Shown here: piece after piece, positions 9,172 to 15,771 of the stretch
Position numbering within the stretch: position 1 is the first letter of the stretch
How the letters are laid out: every line of letters starts with the position of its first letter
Source of the DNA: Collinsella bouchesdurhonensis
GTDB lineage: Bacteria; Actinomycetota; Coriobacteriia; Coriobacteriales; Coriobacteriaceae
DNA length: 64,000 nucleotides
Direction: 5' to 3'
NCBI RefSeq assembly: GCF_900155365.1
Contig: NZ_LT699739.1
Location: forward strand, 1 to 64,000
Position numbers and translations under genes: made by a program
The notes under the pieces: generated by a model
Databases searched by the model: none
Told to the model about the DNA's origin: nothing
What the model saw: the letters and a program-made list of their open reading frames with translations, nothing else

Positions 9172-10047
9172 ATGGCCGCATTGCTTAAAGGCGCGCCTGT
9201 TGCAAAGGCGATTACCGCTGAGCTGGTCGAGCGGGCGCAGAAATTGGAATCGCTGGGGGTCGTGCCTACGCTGGCTATCGTGCGCGTGGGCGAGCGCGAG
9301 GACGACCTTTCCTATGAGCGTGGGGCTCTTAAACGCTGCGAAAAAGTTGGTATTTCCTGTTGTCGTTACCTTTTGCCCGCAGACGTTTCTCAAGAAGAGC
9401 TGCTGCGCGTCGTCGCCGAGGTCAATGAGGACCCTTCTATTCATGGATGCTTGATATTCCGCCCTCTTCCGGCGCATCTCAAAGAAGACATGGTCGCGGC
9501 AGCGCTTTTGCCAAAAAAGGATGTTGATAGCATGACATCTGCGTCGTTGCTGTCGACGCTGAGTGGTCTTGGTGCTGGTTATGCGCCCTGCACTGCCGAG
9601 GCGGTGCTGGCGATATTGGACCACTACGGAATCGATCTTGATGGTGCGAACGTTGTCGTGGTCGGCCGTTCGCTGGTGATTGGCAAGCCGGTTGCTTCTA
9701 TGCTTCTTGCGCGCAATGCCACGGTAACTACTTGCCATACGCACACAAGGGATTTGGCCGATGTGTGCCGTCGAGCGGATGTTGTCGTTGCCGCTGCGGG
9801 TCATGCCCGCACGCTGGGAGCGGATGCGGTGCGCCCGGGCCAAACCATTATCGATGTGGGAATCAACTGGGATGCACAGGCCAAAAAACTTGTGGGCGAT
9901 GTTGATTTTGAGGCTGTCGAACCTCTTGTCGATGCCGTGACGCCCGTTCCTGGAGGGGTTGGCGCGGTGACGACGGCAATACTTGCGCGCCATGTGATCT
10001 GTGCTGCAGAAGAAGCTTGCGAGCATGTTGTCCGTACAATGCAGTAA
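9172..10047 (+). CDS. folD: Bifunctional methylene-THF dehydrogenase / methenyl-THF cyclohydrolase FolD
   Basis: FolD interconverts 5,10-methylene-THF, methenyl-THF and 10-formyl-THF. The 291-residue protein contains the conserved FRPLPAHL and PKKDVDSMT, the nucleotide-binding VVVGRSLVIGKPVASMLL near residues 160-177, and the C-terminal PVPGGVGAVTTAIL. The family's usual catalytic Lys in YxxxK appears changed: the region reads SYERGALKRCEKVG, where Ser-Tyr is kept but the spacing Lys is not obvious, so cyclohydrolase activity may be reduced and taken over by the adjacent FchA. ATG 9172 follows GGAAACGGAG within the fchA end. Confidence 0.93.
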   Translation: MAALLKGAPVAKAITAELVERAQKLESLGVVPTLAIVRVGEREDDLSYERGALKRCEKVGISCCRYLLPADVSQEELLRVVAEVNEDPSIHGCLIFRPLPAHLKEDMVAAALLPKKDVDSMTSASLLSTLSGLGAGYAPCTAEAVLAILDHYGIDLDGANVVVVGRSLVIGKPVASMLLARNATVTTCHTHTRDLADVCRRADVVVAAAGHARTLGADAVRPGQTIIDVGINWDAQAKKLVGDVDFEAVEPLVDAVTPVPGGVGAVTTAILARHVICAAEEACEHVVRTMQ

Positions 10048-10072
10048 CCCCGCACTTGTACTTTATTGCATC

Positions 10073-10105
10073 AAAAAAGCCCGGGCAGACGCCTGGGCTT
10101 TTTGT
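10073..10105 (+). terminator. Bidirectional terminator between folD and csp
   Basis: AAAAAGCCCGGGC and GCCTGGGCTTTTT form a stem with A and T runs on both sides, so it can end folD on the plus strand and the converging cold-shock gene on the minus strand. Confidence 0.85.
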
Positions 10106-10150
10106 ATGGGACTGCCTGTGTTGGCAGATGCTATACAGGGCGACCCTGCT

Positions 10151-10381
10151 TTAGCCGATTTTGCGGACGTTGATGGCCTGGGTCTCGCCGGGCTTTTTGC
10201 CGGGGCCAACCTCGTACTCAACACGATCGCCCTCATCGAGGGTCTTGAAGCCGTCCATCTGGATAGCGCTAAAGTGAACAAAAATATCGGATTTCGCGCT
10301 GTCCTGCTGGGCCTCGTCGGGAGCGATGAAACCATAGCCCTTCTCGCGGAAGAACGATTTTTTAAGCGTACCGGTTGCCAT
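10151..10381 (-). CDS. Cold-shock domain protein (CspA family)
   Basis: Small single-stranded nucleic-acid-binding protein of the cold-shock family, expected to melt RNA structure or antiterminate. The 76-residue product has RNP1 as EKGYGFIAP near residues 13-21 and RNP2 as DIFVHFSAI near 34-42, and it ends in a basic tail. The ATG at 10381 follows AAAGG on the minus strand; codons further upstream lack a ribosome site. Compared with typical CspA it carries a few extra residues (DEAQQDSAKS) between the two RNP motifs. It is monocistronic and converges on folD. Confidence 0.92.
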   Translation of the reverse strand: MATGTLKKSFFREKGYGFIAPDEAQQDSAKSDIFVHFSAIQMDGFKTLDEGDRVEYEVGPGKKPGETQAINVRKIG

Positions 10382-10500
10382 GAGTGACCTTTCTTTCTGC
10401 GCCCATAAGGGCAATGCTGCGCGCAAACTGCACGTTGAGCGTCATAATACTCCAGTGCGATGCAGTGAATTTCATAAAACTCAATTGGTAACAAATGATG

Positions 10501-10528
10501 TTACAAAGGTTTTCCGGAGGTTTACACT
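10501..10528 (+). promoter_or_regulatory. Sigma70-type promoter of the C69 dipeptidase
   Basis: TTACAA (10501-10506) and TACACT (10523-10528) are 16 bp apart, giving a transcription start near 10535 and a leader of about 50 nt with AAGGAGGA before the ATG. The minus-strand csp gene must be promoted from the same 200-bp interval. Confidence 0.5.
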
Positions 10529-10584
10529 AGACACTCGATAGGGCAAACGCGCCTGCTGGCTCTGCCGGCAAGAAGGAGGATTTA

Positions 10585-12099
10585 ATGCCTTGTACGACGA
10601 TTTTGGTTGGTAAGCGAGCGAGCTATGATGGCTCGACGATTGTTGCGCGCAATGAAGATGCAAGCAACGGCAAGTTCACGCCAAAACAGATGATTGTTGT
10701 CGAACCCAAGCAGCAGCCCCGTCACTACAAAAGCGTTATCTCGCATCTGGCTATCGAGCTTGACGAGGAGCCCATGCGATACACGGCAGTCCCCGATGCG
10801 CTTCGTGAGGACGGAATTTGGGCCGAGGCTGGCATCAACGATGCCAATGTTGCCCTGAGCGCGACCGAGACCATCACTTCGAATGAGCGCGTGCTCGGTG
10901 CCGATCCTTTGGTCGAGCTGGTTCCCGCGTGCGGTACAGAGGGCGAGGAGGGCTATATTCCCGAGGTGCCGGGTGGTATCGGCGAAGAAGACATTACGAC
11001 GCTGGTTCTGCCTTACGCTACGTCTGCCCGCGATGGCGTGCGTAGGCTTGGAAGGCTGCTCGAGACGTGCGGAACGTACGAGATGAATGGCATTGCAATC
11101 TCGGATGTTGATGAGATTTGGTGGCTCGAGACGGTTGGCGGCCATCATTGGATCGCGAGGCGTGTACCGGATGACGCCTATGTGACGATGCCGAATCAGC
11201 TCGGTATCGATTCCTTTGATCTTGCAGATGCCGAGGGACAACAGCTGGAACATATGGCGAGCGCGGACCTTCGCGCTTGGATGAATATGCATCATTTGGA
11301 TTTGACGCTTCGTGAGGAGGGGGAGGAAGAAGATATCTTCAACCCGCGCGAGGCATTTGGATCGCACAGCGATTCCGACCACGTTTACAACACGCCGCGC
11401 GCATGGTATATGCAACGCTGCTTGAACCCCAGCGATTGCTGGGACGGCGATGAGGCGGTGTTCACACCCGAGTCCGACGATATCCCCTGGAGCCGGATTC
11501 CGGAGCGTAAGGTGACGATTGAAGACATCCGCTACGTCCTGGCCGCCCATTATCAGGGAACGCCGTATGACCCCTATGGCACGCTTGGTACCGACAAGAC
11601 GCGTTCGATGTATCGTCCTATCGGTATCAACAGGAACTGCCAGCTTGCCGTCTTACAGATCCGCCCCTACGTTCCTCAGAGCCATCGCGGCGTTCAGTGG
11701 ATGTCGTTTGGCTCCAATCCGTTCAATGCCCTCGTGCCGTTTTTCACCAATGTGCGCGAAGCGCCTGAGTATCTGGCAAACACGACAGCACGCGTTTCGA
11801 CCGATAGCTTCTATTGGGCAAATCGTCTGATTGCGGCCCTTGCCGATGCTCGTTTTCGTGATAACGAAAACGCTATCGATCGCTATCGCGAGAAGGTTGG
11901 CGCTTTTGGGCATAAGCTGATTCACGAGACCGATGAGGCCTTGGCCTGCTGCCCCGAGGAAGATGTCCAGGCGGTCCTTGCGGCGGCAAATCTGCGTATG
12001 GCAGATTATCTGCGAGAGCAAACCGATGCCCTTCTTTCAAAGGTGCTCTATACCACGAGCCTTGCCATGAAAAACCACTTTGCGATGTCGGACAACTAA
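10585..12099 (+). CDS. C69 family dipeptidase (PepD-like Ntn hydrolase)
   Basis: C69 dipeptidases hydrolyse a broad range of dipeptides and belong to the N-terminal-nucleophile superfamily. The 504-residue protein starts MPCTTILVGKRASYDGS; Cys3 is the expected nucleophile, exposed by removal of the first residues. The family segments ARNEDASNGKFTPKQ and TATETITSNERVLGADPLVE-like stretch (near residues 92-112) are present. There is no signal peptide, so it is probably cytoplasmic. ATG 10585 follows a strong AAGGAGGA. It stands in its own transcription unit, followed by the phasin-like and UbiB-like genes. The second Ntn hydrolase in the window, at 14527, is a separate family. Confidence 0.93.
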   Translation: MPCTTILVGKRASYDGSTIVARNEDASNGKFTPKQMIVVEPKQQPRHYKSVISHLAIELDEEPMRYTAVPDALREDGIWAEAGINDANVALSATETITSNERVLGADPLVELVPACGTEGEEGYIPEVPGGIGEEDITTLVLPYATSARDGVRRLGRLLETCGTYEMNGIAISDVDEIWWLETVGGHHWIARRVPDDAYVTMPNQLGIDSFDLADAEGQQLEHMASADLRAWMNMHHLDLTLREEGEEEDIFNPREAFGSHSDSDHVYNTPRAWYMQRCLNPSDCWDGDEAVFTPESDDIPWSRIPERKVTIEDIRYVLAAHYQGTPYDPYGTLGTDKTRSMYRPIGINRNCQLAVLQIRPYVPQSHRGVQWMSFGSNPFNALVPFFTNVREAPEYLANTTARVSTDSFYWANRLIAALADARFRDNENAIDRYREKVGAFGHKLIHETDEALACCPEEDVQAVLAAANLRMADYLREQTDALLSKVLYTTSLAMKNHFAMSDN

Positions 12100-12195
12100 C
12101 AGAAACGAGAGCGCTGTTATGGCGTCGTTTAATGGGGTACAAGGGGAGCAATGGTATGTACAGCAAAGCGTTGCTCTGTTTCGAGGAGGCAACTG

Positions 12196-12627
12196 ATGGT
12201 TACTAAATTCGAAGAGCTTGTCCACGGTATGGTCAACATTGGCTTTGGCGCTGCAGCACTTACGGCCGAGAAGGGCAAAGAGGTGCTCGACACGTTGAAT
12301 GCCAAGGGGGAACAGGTTCGCTCCGATGCAACGGCGCCCGACTTCGCGCGCTCCATGTCTGACATCTTCGAACAGGCGGGCGGCACGTTCTCCGATGTGA
12401 CCGAGCGTTTGAGCGCAAAGGGCGAGTCGACGGCTGAGCGCGTGCTCGACGAGCTCATCTTGGCGCGTGTTCGTTTCCTTACCAAAGCTGAGCGTACCGA
12501 GTTTTTGGCTCACGTGCGCGATCTGGTTGATTCGGTCGACGATGCGACGGTGACGGTCAAGGTCGAGGTCGAGTCCGCCGACGTGGAGGCAGATGAGACG
12601 AATCAGGCAGAGGGCCAGGACGAGTAG
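12196..12627 (+). CDS. Phasin-like helical protein
   Basis: The 143-residue protein is predicted to be mainly amphipathic helix, with residues 1-90 rich in Ala, Glu and Lys and an acidic tail after 120 (EVESADVEADE). The start MVTKFEELVHGMVNIGFGA and the general pattern resemble the short phasin-like proteins often found next to AarF/UbiB kinases. Phasins coat polyhydroxyalkanoate granules, but no PHA genes are seen here, so granule binding is not assumed. ATG 12196 follows GAGGAGG. The UbiB-like gene begins 6 bp after its stop, which implies an operon and a functional partnership. Confidence 0.7.
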   Translation: MVTKFEELVHGMVNIGFGAAALTAEKGKEVLDTLNAKGEQVRSDATAPDFARSMSDIFEQAGGTFSDVTERLSAKGESTAERVLDELILARVRFLTKAERTEFLAHVRDLVDSVDDATVTVKVEVESADVEADETNQAEGQDE

Positions 12628-12633
12628 CCGCAT

Positions 12634-14397
12634 ATGGCCTCCAACGTGAACGAAACCCATACGCATGATGTCGATGCCGACGTCGCTGCGGTGATGGAGG
12701 AAATGGAAGTGCAAGCGCGTGATGGGAAGCGTCACTCGCGCGCTGCCGATGTCTTTCCACAGGAGCCGGAGGTCATGGCTCCCACGGAGGAGTATCAGCT
12801 CTCTGCCGCCGGTCGACGCCAGCGTATCGCCGAGATTATCCGATTAGTGCGCAAGTACCAGGTGTGGAACAACCTCACGCCGGTTCGCCTGCGTTGCCTG
12901 ATCGAAGAGCTTGGCCCCATGTTTGTCAAGATGGGGCAGATTCTTGCCAACCGTTCTGAGATTTTGCCCCAGCCATTTTGCGATGAGCTGCGCCGCTTGC
13001 GCTCCGATGTGGACCCGGTTCCCTATCAAGTGGTCCTAGAGTGCCTTGAGGCTGAGTATGGTCAGGAGCTCGGCACTATTTTTGATGCGATCGACCCGAA
13101 CCCTTTGGGTAGCGCATCGCTTGCCCAAGTGCATCGCGCGCGCCTGGCAACGGGCGAGGATGTTGCCGTCAAGGTACAGCGACCCGGCGCGCAGCAGGTT
13201 ATGGCTCAAGATATCGACATCATGCGCTCGATTGTCCGTCATGCCTCTAAGTTTGTGAAAACCGATCAGTTCGTGGACCTCAAGGGCGTGGTCGAAGAGC
13301 TGTGGCAATCCTTCCGCGAGGAGACGAACTTCCTTATGGAGGCGCGCAACCTCGACGATTTTTACGCCTATCACAAGAACACGCGCGGCATCTCATGCCC
13401 GCGCTCATATTTGAAGTTCTGCACTGAGCATGTTGTGGTGATGGATTATATCGATGGCATCTCGATTGGCGATCCCGATCGTTTACGCACGGAGGGTTAC
13501 GACCTGGAGAAGATAGGCGGGCAAATTGTGGAGGACTATTCCACGCAGGTGCTCGACGATGGCTTTTTCCATGCCGATCCTCATGCGGGCAACATCATTC
13601 TTAAAGACGGTGTCATCTACTTTATAGACTTGGGCATGGTTGGGCGCATGTCGAGTCATGACCGCGGCATCGTGAAAGACATGATCTTTGCCGTTGCCGA
13701 GGGCGATGTCCCCAAGCTCAAGGATTCGCTGATGCGATTTGCGGTCACGCGTGGCGATTCCGCCTCGCTCGACCACACCGCCTTCTTGTCGGACCTTGAT
13801 TTCATCGTGGCCGATTTTGCCGGCCTTGACCTTAAGGACTTGGATATCGGAGAGTTTCTCACCTCGTTGGTGAGCCTTGCACGCAAGAACAATGTCGAAC
13901 TCCCCAGTGTGGTTACGATGTTCGCTCGCGGCATGGTGACGCTTGAGGGCTTGCTGACCGAGTATATGCCCAATGTCAATATGGTCCAGATTATCTCGGC
14001 GCATATCAAGAACGAGAAAAGCAGTTACAGGCGTATGCAGGAGGCTGCTCAGGATTTGGCACACGATGCCTATCGGGCGGCAAAGGGCCAACTCGAGGCA
14101 GCCGAGTATCTTGGCCTTGCGTCGCGCATGCTCACGCGTGGCCAGTTAAAAGTCAACACGCAAGTGCTGGGCTCTGAGGCTGTCTTGCGCCATCTTGGCA
14201 GCATCGTCGACCGCATGTCCATGGCTATCGTTATCGCTGGCCTATTTATCGGTTCGTCGGTGGTCTACTTTGCAAAAATCGAGCCGGTGGTTTTTGGTAT
14301 TCCGGTCATTGGCTTTATCGGCTATCTTTCGGCATTGATCCTTGCATTGGGCCTTGGCCGTGAGATATGGCGTAATAGTCACGGGAAAAAGCGATAG
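12634..14397 (+). CDS. ABC1/UbiB-family atypical kinase
   Basis: The 587-residue protein belongs to the ABC1 (AarF/UbiB/COQ8) atypical kinase family. Seen features: the diagnostic KxGQ motif in FVKMGQILANRSEILP (about 95-110), the Ala-rich nucleotide loop PLGSASLAQVHRARL (about 162-176), the VKVQRPG Lys, the catalytic HADPHAGNI (about 313-321) and DLGMVGRM. Two membrane helices lie near the C-terminus (about 530-580). The N-terminal 60 residues are acidic and variable. Family members support quinone or other lipid metabolism; ubiquinone is not expected in a strict anaerobe, so a menaquinone or general membrane-lipid role is possible. It is coupled to the phasin-like gene. Confidence 0.9.
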   Translation: MASNVNETHTHDVDADVAAVMEEMEVQARDGKRHSRAADVFPQEPEVMAPTEEYQLSAAGRRQRIAEIIRLVRKYQVWNNLTPVRLRCLIEELGPMFVKMGQILANRSEILPQPFCDELRRLRSDVDPVPYQVVLECLEAEYGQELGTIFDAIDPNPLGSASLAQVHRARLATGEDVAVKVQRPGAQQVMAQDIDIMRSIVRHASKFVKTDQFVDLKGVVEELWQSFREETNFLMEARNLDDFYAYHKNTRGISCPRSYLKFCTEHVVVMDYIDGISIGDPDRLRTEGYDLEKIGGQIVEDYSTQVLDDGFFHADPHAGNIILKDGVIYFIDLGMVGRMSSHDRGIVKDMIFAVAEGDVPKLKDSLMRFAVTRGDSASLDHTAFLSDLDFIVADFAGLDLKDLDIGEFLTSLVSLARKNNVELPSVVTMFARGMVTLEGLLTEYMPNVNMVQIISAHIKNEKSSYRRMQEAAQDLAHDAYRAAKGQLEAAEYLGLASRMLTRGQLKVNTQVLGSEAVLRHLGSIVDRMSMAIVIAGLFIGSSVVYFAKIEPVVFGIPVIGFIGYLSALILALGLGREIWRNSHGKKR

Positions 14398-14526
14398 CAG
14401 CACTTGGGCGCTTTGTATATGGAAGATATGAGGACGTCCGGCGTTTTGAGGCAGAGTTGCTCACCATATGGGTATGCATAGTAGAAGAAATAGCAGCTCG
14501 ATGCGCTTTGGAGATGAGGGTGAAGT

Positions 14527-15501
14527 ATGTGTACTGCCGTTAGGTTTACCGATGCCCAGGGGAATATGTATCTGGGCAGAAATCTCGACTGGGCGTTTGG
14601 ATATGGTGAGCGCCCGCGCGTTTGGTCAAAGGGCTCAAGCGTGCCCTATATGTTTTTGGATGACGCGCCTGCGGACCATGCCGTGATTGGCATGTGCATC
14701 GACTATCAGGGCTATCCCATGTTCTTTGATTGCGGAAACGACGCGGGCCTTGCTGTTGCAGGTCTTAATTTTCCTGGGTATGCTAAGTTTCCTTCCGCGC
14801 CCAAGAACGGTGCCACGAACGTTTGCGCGTATGAGTTTCCTTTTTGGGTAACGGCGAACTTCTCGACGGTCGACGAAGTTGAGGCGGCGCTTGCGAACAC
14901 GGTGATCGTGGGAAAGCCGGCAGGCGAGGGCTTGGGCGTTTCGTATCTGCACTGGATTATCGGTGATGCAAACCGCAGCATCGTGGTCGAGCAGATGGCA
15001 GACGGCCTGCATGTTCATAACGACCCGGTTGATGTTCTTGCCAATCAGCCCGCGTTCGATTGGCATATGGAAAACCTTCGCACCTATATCACTGCCAATA
15101 ACAGTTTTCCGCAGGCGGCCGTGTGGGGCAAGGCCGAACTCAAGCCCTTTGGTGCCGGTGCGGGCATGCGCGGCATCCCGGGCGACTGCTATTCGCCCTC
15201 GCGTTTTGTCAAGACGGCCTTCCTCAATGCGAACTATCCGACAAAAGACGGTACGGTGGACAACATCGCCCGCATGTTCCATACGCTGGGAAATGCATCG
15301 ATGGTCGAGGGTGCTGCCGCCATGGCTGACGGTCAGTTTGAGAAGACTATCTATACGGGCTGCTTTGAGGCGTCGACAGGGATGTATTACTACAACACCT
15401 ACGACGATCCTGCAATCTATTGCGTAAGCCTGGCGGATGCAGACGGAGCTGACGGATTGGTGACGCCTGAGCCGACCCGATTCGACCCGAGTTCCTGCTA
15501 G
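14527..15501 (+). CDS. bsh: Choloylglycine hydrolase family protein (probable bile salt hydrolase)
   Basis: This family deconjugates glycine- and taurine-conjugated bile acids, or cleaves penicillin V. The 324-residue protein begins MCTAVRF, placing the catalytic Cys at position 2 after Met removal. R18 and D21 (GRNLDW), N81 in GLNFPGYAKF, N173 in ANQPAFDWH and R226 in SPSRFVKT match the catalytic positions of bile salt hydrolases (usually C2, R18, D21, N82, N175, R228). No signal peptide is seen. ATG 14527 lies just after GAGGGTG. The bile-acid preference is inferred from the motif around N173 and the gut lifestyle; penicillin V acylase cannot be excluded. It has no partner genes, and a long hairpin follows. 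Confidence 0.88.
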   Translation: MCTAVRFTDAQGNMYLGRNLDWAFGYGERPRVWSKGSSVPYMFLDDAPADHAVIGMCIDYQGYPMFFDCGNDAGLAVAGLNFPGYAKFPSAPKNGATNVCAYEFPFWVTANFSTVDEVEAALANTVIVGKPAGEGLGVSYLHWIIGDANRSIVVEQMADGLHVHNDPVDVLANQPAFDWHMENLRTYITANNSFPQAAVWGKAELKPFGAGAGMRGIPGDCYSPSRFVKTAFLNANYPTKDGTVDNIARMFHTLGNASMVEGAAAMADGQFEKTIYTGCFEASTGMYYYNTYDDPAIYCVSLADADGADGLVTPEPTRFDPSSC

Positions 15502-15555
15502 CGCGAAGGTTACGTTCTGCTCAATTAAAAACCTGAGAGTTCATTACGTTGCAGT

Positions 15556-15674
15556 GGCCCCGGCAGAGAGGCTCCCGTTTTCGCTCGGTCAAGTCCTGGC
15601 TCGCACGAAGAGCACATTTAGTGCTCTTCGGCTCGTGCGGAATCTACGAAAACGGGAGCCCCTCCGCCGGGGCT
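15556..15674. repeat. Long nested inverted repeat (about 119 nt)
   Basis: An outer arm at 15556-15583 (GGCCCCGGCAGAG, then GCTCCCGTTTTCG) pairs with 15647-15674; the inner 13 bp GCTCCCGTTTTCG match perfectly. A second nested stem pairs AAGAGCAC at 15608-15615 with GTGCTCTT at 15621-15628, extended by GCACG and CGTGC. No T run follows on either strand, so it is not a standard terminator. It fills most of the convergent interval between bsh and the metG-like gene. It could be a REP- or MITE-like element or a structured RNA. Confidence 0.7.
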
Positions 15675-15698
15675 GGCTTTCGTGTTCGAGGGCTCTCA

Positions 15699-15731
15699 AA
15701 AATGAAGACCCCGCACAGGCAGGGTCTTCAA
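15699..15731 (-). terminator. Intrinsic terminator of the metG-like gene
   Basis: GAAGACCC and GGGTCTTC pair around a 10-nt loop; on the minus strand the stem is followed by ATTTTTG. It lies about 40 bp beyond the minus-strand stop at 15772. Confidence 0.8.
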
Positions 15732-15771
15732 TCAAGACGAAGTTATTTGAAGTGCGTCAGACGCCGACGTC

